Shown here: one piece after another, positions 34,199 through 43,362 of the stretch | How the letters are laid out: every line of letters starts with the position of its first letter | Position numbering within the stretch: the first letter of the stretch is position 1 | NCBI GenBank assembly: GCA_964445105.1 | Contig: CAYUJS010000001.1 | Location: 27,883 to 91,882, forward strand | Length of the DNA stretch: 64,000 nucleotides | Direction: 5' to 3' | DNA from: CAWBNS01 sp964445105 | GTDB lineage: Bacteria > Chlamydiota > Chlamydiia > Chlamydiales > JAJFMA01 | Program-made: the position numbers and the translations under genes | The notes under the pieces: generated by a model | Told to the model about the DNA's origin: nothing | What the model saw: the letters and a program-made list of their open reading frames with translations, nothing else | Databases searched by the model: none

Positions 34199-35208
34199 AG
34201 CAGCTCCACGAGCCTTGGACGCTTGGCCATCTCTTGTTGCCTAATCGCGTTCTGTATTCTCCGCTGGCTGGCTGTTCAGATTTGCCGTTCCGACGCATGG
34301 CCGCCAAATACCGCCCTGGGCTGATTTTTTGCGAAATGGTTAAGATGGATGCCGTTGTGCGGTACGACCCGGGCACGTTTCATCTGCTGGACTATGAGGC
34401 CAGCATGCACCCCATCGGTGCTCAGTTATGTGGGAGTAAAGTCGAGATGGCCGCACCTGCTGCCCGCATCGTTGAAGATCTGGGTTTCGATGTCGTCGAT
34501 CTCAATTGTGGCTGCCCTGTAGATAAAATTACTAAAGATGGCAGCGGCTCTGGAATGCTAAAAAATCCGCAACGCATTGGCGATATCATCTCCAATATCG
34601 TGGCTGCCGTAAATATCCCTGTCACCGTAAAGATTCGCGCCGGCTGGGACGACAACAACATTATCTCTCCAGAGATTACACGTATCGCTGAAGAGGCCGG
34701 AGCCGTTGCCATCACCATTCATGGCCGGACGCGTGAACAGGCCTACAGGGGCGATGCCAACTGGGATTATATCCAACGCTGTCGCGACGCTGCCAAAACA
34801 ATTCAGATTGTCGGGAACGGGGATATCTTTGAACCCCAAGCCGCCCTCTCCATGCAAGCACAGACAGGTTGCGACGCAGTCATGGTTTCCAGAGGCACAA
34901 TGGGGCAGCCCTGGATCGTAGAAGACATTCTGAAGTTATCGCAGGGGCAGCCGTTCAAGCAGAGAAATTTGACCGATTTTCGCGAAGAACTCATGGAGCA
35001 TTTTCTCCATACAGTCGACTACGAGCACGAGCAAGGCGCTCTCATTGCTATGCGACGGATAGGCTGCTGGTATTTCAAAAACTCTTCCGGCACAAGAGAA
35101 TTCCGCCATCGCATCAGCCGCGCTTCCAGTGTGCAAGAAGCGCACGCGCTGATCACGGAATTTCCGTTTGGGGCTGAGTCTGATCCTGAAGCAGTGGTTG
35201 GCAAATGA
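34183..35208 (+). CDS. dus: tRNA-dihydrouridine synthase
   Basis: 341 residues, TIM-barrel flavoprotein. VLYSPLAGCSDLPFRRMA opens the barrel; VVDLNCGCPVDKITKDGSGSG holds the catalytic Cys, followed by VTVKIRAGWDD, AITIHGRTREQAYRGDANW and DAVMVSRGTMGQPWI. It reduces uridines in the tRNA D-loop with FMN and NADPH. Closest in layout to DusB. Its end overlaps the convergent small unknown gene by 56 bases. Confidence 0.95.
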   Translation: MDHLVKQLHEPWTLGHLLLPNRVLYSPLAGCSDLPFRRMAAKYRPGLIFCEMVKMDAVVRYDPGTFHLLDYEASMHPIGAQLCGSKVEMAAPAARIVEDLGFDVVDLNCGCPVDKITKDGSGSGMLKNPQRIGDIISNIVAAVNIPVTVKIRAGWDDNNIISPEITRIAEEAGAVAITIHGRTREQAYRGDANWDYIQRCRDAAKTIQIVGNGDIFEPQAALSMQAQTGCDAVMVSRGTMGQPWIVEDILKLSQGQPFKQRNLTDFREELMEHFLHTVDYEHEQGALIAMRRIGCWYFKNSSGTREFRHRISRASSVQEAHALITEFPFGAESDPEAVVGK

Positions 35209-35602
35209 GCTTGGCTCCCGCTTTATCAGGTTTGCGCCCAAAGGGCCAAAGTTGTTTAAGTAGCGCTTTCCAAGGGGCGTCTTGCTCAACGTGCCTTGCG
35301 TTGCTGAGCCTAAAAGTATCTCCTTCAAGGCGCAGCAGGCCCTCTAGAAGCACAGCCGTATGGTTGGGCTGTGTTGTCCCTTCGTAGTCGTCAATGACGA
35401 GCTGCTGCGCGTTGTTTAGGCAGCAAGACCTTAGGTTGGGCTCCTTGGCTAGGATTATACGTCCATCCTGAGCCTCATAGCAGAAGCCTCGTACCCTGAT
35501 GTTTTGGGAAACCTCCACCAGATGCAGCTCATTTAAAGATATTTCCTCCACCCCATTCAAAGAAATAAAAGTGAGTAAACAAAAGCAGATCGACCTAAGC
35601 AT
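35153..35602 (-). CDS. hypothetical exported protein
   Basis: 149 residues from ATG 35600-35602, which begins a signal-peptide-like stretch (MLRSICFCLLTFISLNGVEE). The rest is unrecognised, with a CC pair (LRSCCLNNAQQLVIDDYEG) and a beta-rich look. A longer frame to 35656 would hide the signal. The 3' end overlaps dus by 56 bases, and the 5' end lies 70 bases from divergent metK. The ribosome site is weak. Moderately likely to be real. Confidence 0.55.
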   Translation of the reverse strand: MLRSICFCLLTFISLNGVEEISLNELHLVEVSQNIRVRGFCYEAQDGRIILAKEPNLRSCCLNNAQQLVIDDYEGTTQPNHTAVLLEGLLRLEGDTFRLSNARHVEQDAPWKALLKQLWPFGRKPDKAGAKLICQPLLQDQTQPQTEIP

Positions 35603-35672
35603 CAGCACTCGAAAAGGATTGAGAATTACTCTTACGGTAGATATATTATCCGACAAAAAACGGGTATCTTTT

Positions 35673-36830
35673 ATGAGACATTTTCTTTTTACCTCAGAGG
35701 CTGTTTCTCGCGGTCATCCAGACAAGGTAGCGGATCAAATTTCCGATGCGGTGCTAGATGCGTGCCTCGACCAAGACCCTTTTTCAAAAGTAGCCTGCGA
35801 AACCTTGGTCAGTTCCGGTTTGGTGGTTATCGCCGGGGAGATCACCACTAAGGCGACGGTAGATTTTCGCGATGTGGTCGACTGCAGCCTGGGGTTTGAC
35901 TTTCGTTCCTGCGGAATTATTTCCAGCATTAATAAGCAGTCGCCAGATATTGCACAGGGCGTTGAGGAGGGTGAGGGCCTGTTTAAAGAACAGGGCGCTG
36001 GAGACCAAGGTCTCATGTTTGGCTTTGCCTGCGATGAGACGCCGGAGCTAATGCCTTTGCCTATAATGTTGTCGCACCAGCTATTAACTGATCTTCTCTA
36101 CCAGCGGGTGTCCGGAAGTGCGCCTTATTTGCGCCCTGATGCCAAAAGCCAGGTGACGGTTGAGTATGACGGCGGATACAAACCAGTGCGTGTGCACACT
36201 GTTGTCCTTTCTACACAGCACTCGGAGGATGTAAGCTATGAGCAGATCGTGGCGGACATGAAGACTCTTATTCGCCGGGTTATCCCACCGAATCTGCTCG
36301 ACGCCAATACTCTCTACTACATCAATCCAACTGGCCGGTTTGTCATGGGCGGTCCCGAAGCTGACTGCGGTCTTACCGGGCGCAAGCTTATGGTGGATAC
36401 CTATGGGGGCATGGGGCGTCATGGAGGAGGAGCTTTTTCGGGCAAAGACCCCAGCAAAGTGGATCGCTCTGCCTGCTACGCAGCCAGATATGTCGCCAAA
36501 AATATTGTTGCCGCGAGGCTAGCTTCGCGGTGTGAGGTTCAGCTTTCTTACGCCATAGGCGTTGCTAGCCCGATTTCCATCAAAATAGATACTTTTGGGA
36601 CCGGCAAAGTCCAAGAAGAGCTTTTAGAGCGCGCTGTCCCGTTGGTCTTTGACTTGACCCCCAAGGGGATCATTCAAATGCTTGCGTTGCGACGTCCCAT
36701 CTATCGAAAAACGGCGTACGGGGGGCACTTTGGCCGGCACGAGCCTGAGTTTACGTGGGAGAAAACAGACCGTGCCGAAGCCCTCATTCAAGAGGCTAAA
36801 CAAGAGTCTTCCATAATAAATTCAAAATAA
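35673..36830 (+). CDS. metK: S-adenosylmethionine synthetase
   Basis: 385 residues from ATG 35673 (FLFTSEAVSRGHPDKVADQISDAVLD); an open frame further upstream is opposite another gene. Motifs GAGDQGLMFGFACDET (ATP-binding) and GGGAFSGKDPSKVDRSACYAAR are present. It makes SAM from methionine and ATP. Free-living-type metK is missing in Chlamydiaceae, which import SAM; its presence here, with MetNIQ, means methionine is imported and converted in the cell. Confidence 0.97.
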   Translation: MRHFLFTSEAVSRGHPDKVADQISDAVLDACLDQDPFSKVACETLVSSGLVVIAGEITTKATVDFRDVVDCSLGFDFRSCGIISSINKQSPDIAQGVEEGEGLFKEQGAGDQGLMFGFACDETPELMPLPIMLSHQLLTDLLYQRVSGSAPYLRPDAKSQVTVEYDGGYKPVRVHTVVLSTQHSEDVSYEQIVADMKTLIRRVIPPNLLDANTLYYINPTGRFVMGGPEADCGLTGRKLMVDTYGGMGRHGGGAFSGKDPSKVDRSACYAARYVAKNIVAARLASRCEVQLSYAIGVASPISIKIDTFGTGKVQEELLERAVPLVFDLTPKGIIQMLALRRPIYRKTAYGGHFGRHEPEFTWEKTDRAEALIQEAKQESSIINSK

Positions 36831-36913
36831 ACGTCCTTATACGATCGATTGCACTTGACAGCCGTTTTTAGGTTGAGCTGGAACCTGCGCTCATGAAAAT
36901 ATAAATATTAGTA

Positions 36914-36940
36914 TATAATGGTATTTGAAAGATTGGGAGG
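36914..36940 (+). promoter_or_regulatory. -10 element and ribosome site of the PEP-CTERM gene
   Basis: A perfect TATAAT (36914-36919) lies in an AT-rich stretch 28 bases before the start; the -35 at 17 bases (TCATGA) is poor. GGGAGG at 36935-36940 lies 6 bases before ATG 36947. Confidence 0.45.
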
Positions 36941-36946
36941 CTAACT

Positions 36947-37861
36947 ATGTCCGCCGGCGTGTTATCAAACACGATGCTGCGAATGCTATCGGCCGCGCTG
37001 ATGTTTGTTTACCTGACTCTTGCTACTCACTCTCACGCTTCGGTAGCTGGGCTTGGGGAGCGCACACTGGCGATCGACGCGGGGCGCTTTCCTCCGTTCA
37101 CTTTGCTTGCCATCGAGACGATGATGCCGATGAAAAGTAGGCAATTTGACTCTGCCTCGCTCCGTGTTATGGGGATTTACGGCTTGGGCCCTGCGAATTT
37201 TCAGGCGGATGCCTCTAAGGGAACAATTTTGATAGCTGCTGAGAGTCCTTATTGTCTCTTACAGACCGTCAAAAAGGTGGGGAGCGATTACCGCTACGAA
37301 ACGGGCAGTGCCCTACTTGCGGCAAAAGATAACAGAACCGCCAACCCAGCAGAAGAGAGTCTGTTCGATCAAAAATATGTGCCAATTCTGGACCCGAACG
37401 AGCTTCCTAATGGGGTGGATGTGGCAAACACCCAGCTTTGGCACGATCTCAATCGTTTGGCGGATTCCACAACTGGCTGCGATAATGAAGAGATGGATTG
37501 CGCCTATACGCCCTGCTGTACTGACGGCAGCTGCCAGGCGAACGAGGATGATTCGTGTAGGGCAGGTGAACCTCAATGTGCCGATGATAATTGTCAGGCT
37601 AAGCCCGATCGCTGCAATTGTTGTTGTTCAGCCGAAAGCGGTGGCGGCGCCATCGGGTCAGGCTATTTCGGGTATGGCGCGGGCGGAGGAGGAGGGTTTG
37701 GATTTGGCAGCGGTGGTACTGGTGGCGATCATCGTCACCGTCACAACGATCATCCTGCTACGCCCGCTCCTGAGCCTTCTACCTACCTAATTATGGTTGG
37801 CGGGGCGCTGGTCATAGCAGCAGTCAGAGCGCGGAGGCATAAGACAAAGGGCTCAGCTTAG
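36947..37861 (+). CDS. Cys-rich exported protein with PEP-CTERM sorting signal
   Basis: 304 residues. N-terminal signal peptide (LSAALMFVYLTLATHSHA), an unrecognised domain (about 35-175), a cluster of 12 cysteines in 50 residues (178-227), a glycine-rich stretch (231-255), a His/Asp patch (DHRHRHNDH), and a C-terminus with Pro-Glu-Pro at 275-277, a hydrophobic helix and RARRHK. This is the tripartite PEP-CTERM signal handled by exosortase (EpsH) in biofilm-forming Gram-negatives. The cysteines recall the disulfide-linked chlamydial envelope. No exosortase gene is in the window. Strong ribosome site GGGAGG. Confidence 0.85.
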   Translation: MSAGVLSNTMLRMLSAALMFVYLTLATHSHASVAGLGERTLAIDAGRFPPFTLLAIETMMPMKSRQFDSASLRVMGIYGLGPANFQADASKGTILIAAESPYCLLQTVKKVGSDYRYETGSALLAAKDNRTANPAEESLFDQKYVPILDPNELPNGVDVANTQLWHDLNRLADSTTGCDNEEMDCAYTPCCTDGSCQANEDDSCRAGEPQCADDNCQAKPDRCNCCCSAESGGGAIGSGYFGYGAGGGGGFGFGSGGTGGDHRHRHNDHPATPAPEPSTYLIMVGGALVIAAVRARRHKTKGSA

Positions 37862-38052
37862 ACCAATGAACCCTCTTGTTGGCGCGCACTTTATTTTAAT
37901 GCCAAGTTGGACGTACCAGCAGTCCCTTCGAGGGCCCTAAAGAGTTGGCAAATCGGTGAGGCTGTTCTAAATCCTGGCTCCCAAAAAAATAGGTTCTTTG
38001 CTACTGTGAGTGGGTCTTAACGTTTCCTATTCATTCAATCAGAGGGCCCTCT

Positions 38053-39000
38053 ATGACAGTGTATAAGCGGCTTTTCCTGATGGTTAGCCTCACCATGATG
38101 TGGAGCCCCTCTTTTTTATTCATCAAGCTGGCGTTACAGGACTTACCGCCTATGACGATCACGATATTAAGGGTCGGGGGCGCGGCGATCTTTTTTTTGT
38201 TGCTGCTCTACTGGCGGGGCGTATCGCTTCCTAAAAGTCGACAGTATTGGTGGCATGCGTCTGTCATGGCTTGTTTTTCTTCAGTGTTGCCCTTTTATCT
38301 TTTTTGCTACGCGGAGCAGACTATCGAAAGCGCCTTAGCGGCAGTTCTGAACGGCTGCACGCCCATTTATACCGCTTTGTTAGCGCAGGTTTTTCTACCT
38401 GAGGATCGTCTAACGCTGCAAAAAGTTTTAGGCATTTCGTGTAGTGCGGGGGGTGTCGTACTGTTGTTTGCACCTACGCTGACTCAGGGGATCACTGGAA
38501 CGAGTGTAGGCATGATGGCGGCGACTGCTGCGGCTTTGTCCTACGCGATTAGCCATGTATATGCGAAAAAATATATCACGGGCCAGGCTCCGTTTATAGC
38601 GCCCGCGAGTCAACTGGTAGCGTCTACGCTTATTCTTCTCCCGTTCACACTTTACCTCGAGCCCGTCACCAATCTATCCATGCCTTCTCTAACGGCTATT
38701 TTGGGTGTATGCGGTCTTTGTTTTTTGGGAACGGTCTGCGCTTTCACGATCTACTACCGGCTGATGGAATGTTCTGGGCCTATTGCAATTTCCACGGTGG
38801 CGTGCTTTTTTCCGGTGGGTGGCATGCTCTTGGGTTTTTTGTTTCTCAGCGAAGAATTCACCTGGGCGGGTATCAAAGCCTCGGCTTTAATTTTTCTTGG
38901 CCTAGCGTTGGTCAATGAGCTCGTTTCGTTAGAGTCGTTGAAAGAAATGTTAAAAAAAATCTGCAAAATTTGTCAAGGATCCTATGTTGAAAAAATTTGA
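38053..39000 (+). CDS. EamA/DMT-superfamily transporter
   Basis: 315 residues with ten membrane segments in two EamA repeats: WSPSFLFIKLALQDLPPMTI opens repeat 1, and FLGTVCAFTIYYRLMECSGP lies in repeat 2. DMT carriers move amino acids, nucleotide-sugars or metabolites across the inner membrane; the substrate is not evident. It overlaps the next small gene by 17 bases, so the two are co-transcribed. Confidence 0.85.
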   Translation: MTVYKRLFLMVSLTMMWSPSFLFIKLALQDLPPMTITILRVGGAAIFFLLLLYWRGVSLPKSRQYWWHASVMACFSSVLPFYLFCYAEQTIESALAAVLNGCTPIYTALLAQVFLPEDRLTLQKVLGISCSAGGVVLLFAPTLTQGITGTSVGMMAATAAALSYAISHVYAKKYITGQAPFIAPASQLVASTLILLPFTLYLEPVTNLSMPSLTAILGVCGLCFLGTVCAFTIYYRLMECSGPIAISTVACFFPVGGMLLGFLFLSEEFTWAGIKASALIFLGLALVNELVSLESLKEMLKKICKICQGSYVEKI

Positions 39001-39340
39001 ACATTCTCCAGAAACGACCGCGTTTAAACCTGGCGTAGCCATCTTTGTGGTAGCGCGCAATGGCAAAATACTAGACGGATTCCGGATAACTAAAAGACTG
39101 GCGGATCTGGTGGAGTTAGATCGTTCGCCGCTTGAGGAAATAGAGTCCAAACGTGGATGCCAAAACGCAAAGCATCAGCCCGCTACTGCAGATAGCAAAG
39201 CTCACGGATTTACCGTTGTCGGTCAGGTTTTAAAACCTAATTGGTGCGAGGGAAAAAGGTTCTTGCTGGGTGCCTGCCTTACGAAAGAAGAGGCTGAGTT
39301 GTTAGCCGCCAGTCATAAAACTAAGGAGGCGCTCACTTGA
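38984..39340 (+). CDS. hypothetical protein
   Basis: 118 residues, unrecognised, without signal or membrane segment. ATG 38984 has AAGGA at 38975-38979, and AAGGAGG near its end serves the next gene. It is locked between the DMT transporter (17-base overlap) and the large TPR gene (4-base overlap TTGA), which supports it being translated. FTVVGQVLKPNWCEGKRF is the most distinctive part. Confidence 0.6.
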   Translation: MLKKFEHSPETTAFKPGVAIFVVARNGKILDGFRITKRLADLVELDRSPLEEIESKRGCQNAKHQPATADSKAHGFTVVGQVLKPNWCEGKRFLLGACLTKEEAELLAASHKTKEALT

Positions 39341-42300
39341 AATCGATGGTGTATGTTAGGGCAGCTATGGCGACGACGGTCGTGCTGATTCTGTTTTTGG
39401 TTGGGTATATGTTTTTTAGCTTTCAGAGTGATATCGGCGTTGATCTGGCCACGGAAGATTTTCTCAAGGGGCAGTACGAACCGGCCTTTACAAAGCTTTC
39501 CAAGGCCGAAGGCCACATCCCAAGGGAAAATCTGCTGCTCTATCAGGCTTATCTCTACCGCGCGCTCAATCAAATTGAATCCTCCAAACGGGCCTTTGAT
39601 CAGGCTCTTCACCAAGCTAAAAAACATAAAAACGAGGGCTTGCTACCCGAGATTGTCTACAATCAAGCATTCAACGCTTACCTCACTAACGACCAGGCCA
39701 CTCTCAATGAGGTGGTTGCGAGCTTGACACTGTTGGCGCCAGAGGAACCATGGACTGTTTTTTTTAAAGCGCTCAATCTTTATCAGGCTGGTGAATTTGG
39801 ACCTGCTCTGGATGCGTGGAATAAAACAGAGCAGCCTCCTCATCTGGCACTTTCCCGTTGGATGGAAAAAACCTTCTCGCAAGAGTTTGACCAAGCCTGG
39901 ATTGTACAGCATCTCGCTCACAGCCAGATCGAAACTGGGCAATACATCGCCGCCAGGCAGGCTTTAGAAAAGGCGCTAAAGCGCTCTCATTCTGCGCAAG
40001 ATCGGGATGATTTTGATTTTCTTTTGGGTTGGAGCTATATCAAAGAGGCCCAGGATAAACCGGCTTCTGCAGCGGCTCCTTATTTCAAGCTGGCGATTTC
40101 CTACCTTCATCGTGTGCCCATTCAATCTCACCGCTATGATAATGAGCGCAAGGTGCTTGTTACTAGTATCGAAACGCTCATTCAAAATTTGATTGTGCAG
40201 CATTCCTACGCGGACTTACCGTTTTATGCGTCGATCTTAAGTTCTTGGGGTGCGAATGAGGGGCTCGAAGGGGCCTGTGCACAACTTATCGATTTATTGA
40301 AGGGTTTTTTTGCAGAAAAAAACTGGCAGCAGATGCAGGACGTGGCCTCTCTGCTGCATCGCATTTTACCTCCGGGAGACGTGCGCACAAGATTGCAGGG
40401 TGATTTGGAAAAATCCACGAATGAGTGGCTGCAGCAAGGCCAACTAGAGCAATTGACTAATATCTGGGCCTCCGCACAGCTACTTAGCGATCACCCCGCC
40501 CAACTCTCCAGAAATTTGGCAGACAAGGCTACCGACATCATCTTGCGTACGCTGCCCGCCGATCGGGCTGAATTCCAGGAAACTGTTCCTTACATCACTT
40601 TCTGGAAAATGATTGAAAAAGATCCGGAGGCGCAAATTTCTTTCGCCAATCGACTTGTGGGCATTGCAGAATCTTTTTGGTTACAACAGGGCGACGAAGC
40701 CAGAGGCCTCAAACTCATGCAGCTGGCTTTAGAGATCCCATCTGGGCAGGCGCGGCTCGCAATTTTGCAAAACCTGGAGCAGACCTTGAAAAAGGTTTAT
40801 CAGAATGCGGTAGCTAAAGACGATTTTGACAAGATGCCGTATCTTTTGCAGGCCGTCCAGCAGCTGCATTTAACCACTATTCCCATTCAGCAGGACCAGA
40901 ATATTGCCAAATTGCTTTCAGCTGCTAGGGAGCTGCTGGCCGCCGGTAAAATACAAGATGCGCAAAGGCGTGCTAAGTGGGTGCTTGAACTTGAACCGCA
41001 AAACCAAACGGCTCGACGCATAATGGGGAAATCTTATTACCTCGAAGCGAACTACCCTGAAGCGGTCAAGTATCTTTCGCTAGTGAGCTCTCCCGACCTC
41101 GATACTTTAGAAGCGCTAGCTGTTTCTCAGATCCTCGTTGGACAAGGAAAAGATGGCCAGCGCCTTCTTGATCGCGTTGCGCAACAACATGTTTTGCAAC
41201 CGGGCGCTATACTGCGCTTAGGCCTTGGACTTATCGGACTTCGACAATGGGAAGGCGGCCTTTTTTGGCTACAGCAACTAGAAAAACCTACCCCAGAAGC
41301 TCTTGTTGGCAAAGCTTTTGCTTTTTATCAGCTCCGCAAATTTTCTGAATCGCAGCAAGAATTGCAGGCGGTCCGGTCTCCTTATGCCGATCTAGATGCT
41401 GTGAAGGGGATTATTTTGCAAAGCCAGCTAGAGCTCGGGCAGAGGGAAGCGGGAGAGAAGGCGTTAATCAGTCTCCTAAGGCAGCCAGAAAGGCCAGATG
41501 ATGGCCCTTTTTCTTTCGCTTTTCGTCTTTTTCAAAAGCAAAGCTTTGTGGAGCTAGATCGTAACTATCTGGCTGGCCTCTTCTTCAAAAAAAACAAAAG
41601 CCGAAACGACATAGCTATTCGCTACTTCAATATTATTGAGCGACCTACTCCCTCTATGCTCGTGGAGCGGGCGGATACGCTTTTACAACTGCACCTTGAG
41701 ACCAAAGCCGTGCTAGATCTACAAGCGGCTATTGAGGCGGCTGACTATCCTGAGGTTACACAAAGAGCCATACCGCTTCTTGCGACAGCCTACGCACGTT
41801 TAGGGGACGATCTAAGGGCTCAGCTTTGGTTTCAAAAATTCTTCGATCAATTCGCTGAAATTACCTCATATCGCGGGGCGTACGCTGACTCTTTGCGCCA
41901 CCTTCAGCGCTACGACTTGGCTGTAGGCCAATATCGCCTGCTTGAAAATGCGCAGAGCCTCACACCCAATGAAGCAGTTAGTTATATTGATAGTTTGATA
42001 CACACCAATCAACTAACTGAAGCGCAGCGCGTTGCCAAACTTTGGATGGATAAAATACCCCCCATAGATCTCGCTTTTTCCCTACAGATTGCTACGTCGA
42101 TGTCTATCGACGGCAGCCAAAAGGATAGCTGGAGTGTGTTGAAGCGTCTTCCTCCTGTTGCTCAGCTTACTGCTGGCCAAGCGCGCGCGCTTTTGGGCTT
42201 TTTAGAGGCTAGGGGAGCTTATGCACAAGCTGTCTCTCTTGTGAATGAGCTGCCAAACCTATTTGAGTCCAACATCCATAACCTCTTGGCTGTGGCTGCA

Positions 42301-43200
42301 CTTAATCAGCGTCTTTCTCATCAAAGCGAAGCCATGGAGATTGCGCGAAAGGCCTATTCGCTGGAGCCAGACAATCGCGAGGTGATCCAGTTTATCGGTC
42401 GCTTCACGCGCGATGAGCGGCAGCTGGAAAGGCTTGTAACGGATCTCGAGCACCGCGTTAATCAAGATCCCAGCAGCCCTCTGCTGCGCATTCTTTTTGC
42501 CCGCGAAGCCACGCAATTGCTGCGTCTTGTACAAAGTGGCCAGAACCCTCAAGAGGTCAAGCGTTACTTAGCGCTCCTGCACAAGGCCGGTTTTTACGTA
42601 GAGCAAATCGACCGGGAGCATCCTAATTTGCCCGAGGTACACTACTTGCTAGGTGAGATAGCGGCTTTGACCAGCCAATTCGACAAAGCTGTAAAGGAGT
42701 TTACGACGGCTTTAAGGCTAGATCCATCCTACGTCTCTGCCTACGTTGCACTGGGAGAGCTCTACTACTCTTCCATGCGCCCGCAACTAGCCCTCCAAGC
42801 CTATATCGACGCTTTGAAATATGCGCCTACAGATGGTGAAATTTGGCAAAAAATCGGCCTTCAATTTGAAAAAGAGGGAAACCTTCTCAAGGCTTTTGCA
42901 GCCCTACAAAACGCCGTTAAATTCCGCCCTAACGATATCCCAACCTATATAAGTTTGGCACGCACACTCCTTAATTTGAAAAATCCAGAAGATGCTAAAA
43001 TTATTTTGGAACATGCGGCTAAACTAGCTCCGAGAAATATCGAGGTGCAGGTGTTATTGCTCGAGACTTTGTTTGATACTGTTTTACAAGCTACTACCGA
43101 AGACTACAGAGCCCTTGTCGCCGAGCAGACAGCTGTTTACAACGCCTTACATGCAATAGCCCCCACCAAAGCCGAAGAGCTAATGAAGGCGCTTAAGTGA
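39337..43200 (+). CDS. very large TPR-repeat protein
   Basis: 1287 residues. An N-terminal signal anchor (TVVLILFLVGYMFFSF) is followed by helical repeats throughout. Clear TPR units are near 575-610 (AKWVLELEPQNQTARRIMGK) and 1115-1215 (FTTALRLDPSYVSAYVALGE, YIDALKYAPTDGEIWQKIGL, LQNAVKFRPNDIPTYISLAR). TPR arrays are protein-binding scaffolds; this one would face the periplasm, tethered to the inner membrane. The start is TTG 39337 with AAGGAGG 8 bases upstream; ATG 39346 is an alternative. Partner unknown. Confidence 0.85.
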   Translation: MKSMVYVRAAMATTVVLILFLVGYMFFSFQSDIGVDLATEDFLKGQYEPAFTKLSKAEGHIPRENLLLYQAYLYRALNQIESSKRAFDQALHQAKKHKNEGLLPEIVYNQAFNAYLTNDQATLNEVVASLTLLAPEEPWTVFFKALNLYQAGEFGPALDAWNKTEQPPHLALSRWMEKTFSQEFDQAWIVQHLAHSQIETGQYIAARQALEKALKRSHSAQDRDDFDFLLGWSYIKEAQDKPASAAAPYFKLAISYLHRVPIQSHRYDNERKVLVTSIETLIQNLIVQHSYADLPFYASILSSWGANEGLEGACAQLIDLLKGFFAEKNWQQMQDVASLLHRILPPGDVRTRLQGDLEKSTNEWLQQGQLEQLTNIWASAQLLSDHPAQLSRNLADKATDIILRTLPADRAEFQETVPYITFWKMIEKDPEAQISFANRLVGIAESFWLQQGDEARGLKLMQLALEIPSGQARLAILQNLEQTLKKVYQNAVAKDDFDKMPYLLQAVQQLHLTTIPIQQDQNIAKLLSAARELLAAGKIQDAQRRAKWVLELEPQNQTARRIMGKSYYLEANYPEAVKYLSLVSSPDLDTLEALAVSQILVGQGKDGQRLLDRVAQQHVLQPGAILRLGLGLIGLRQWEGGLFWLQQLEKPTPEALVGKAFAFYQLRKFSESQQELQAVRSPYADLDAVKGIILQSQLELGQREAGEKALISLLRQPERPDDGPFSFAFRLFQKQSFVELDRNYLAGLFFKKNKSRNDIAIRYFNIIERPTPSMLVERADTLLQLHLETKAVLDLQAAIEAADYPEVTQRAIPLLATAYARLGDDLRAQLWFQKFFDQFAEITSYRGAYADSLRHLQRYDLAVGQYRLLENAQSLTPNEAVSYIDSLIHTNQLTEAQRVAKLWMDKIPPIDLAFSLQIATSMSIDGSQKDSWSVLKRLPPVAQLTAGQARALLGFLEARGAYAQAVSLVNELPNLFESNIHNLLAVAALNQRLSHQSEAMEIARKAYSLEPDNREVIQFIGRFTRDERQLERLVTDLEHRVNQDPSSPLLRILFAREATQLLRLVQSGQNPQEVKRYLALLHKAGFYVEQIDREHPNLPEVHYLLGEIAALTSQFDKAVKEFTTALRLDPSYVSAYVALGELYYSSMRPQLALQAYIDALKYAPTDGEIWQKIGLQFEKEGNLLKAFAALQNAVKFRPNDIPTYISLARTLLNLKNPEDAKIILEHAAKLAPRNIEVQVLLLETLFDTVLQATTEDYRALVAEQTAVYNALHAIAPTKAEELMKALK

Positions 43201-43241
43201 TCTAGACCACAGCAGTTAATCGGTTGGCTTTTTATCCAGCA

Positions 43242-43310
43242 AATTCGTTGCCAACTAAACCTGCTGTCAGCACTTGCTGAGCCGGTTTTTTTTTTTAGTG
43301 GGGGCAGCCG
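43242..43310 (+). repeat. dispersed intergenic repeat, copy C
   Basis: AATTCGTTGCCAACTAAACC, CTGCTGTCAG, a spacer, GCTGAGC, then a run of T and TAGTGGGGGCAGCC: the same order as copies A and B. It follows the large TPR gene and could serve as its terminator (weakened stem plus a 12-base T-run). Confidence 0.6.
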
Positions 43311-43362
43311 CCTAGAACAACATCTGCTTCCCCCCAAAAACTATCCGTGCTATTATTTTGGC

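Noticed and set aside
35499..35672. N-terminal extension of metK by 58 codons
   Set aside because: The MetK family begins at the segment starting MRHFLFTSEAV; the extension lies opposite another gene and has no ribosome site.
39337..43200. PEP-CTERM-associated TPR lipoprotein (PrsT type)
   Set aside because: It lies near the PEP-CTERM gene and is TPR-rich, but there is no lipobox and no specific sequence match; chlamydiae often have large TPR proteins.
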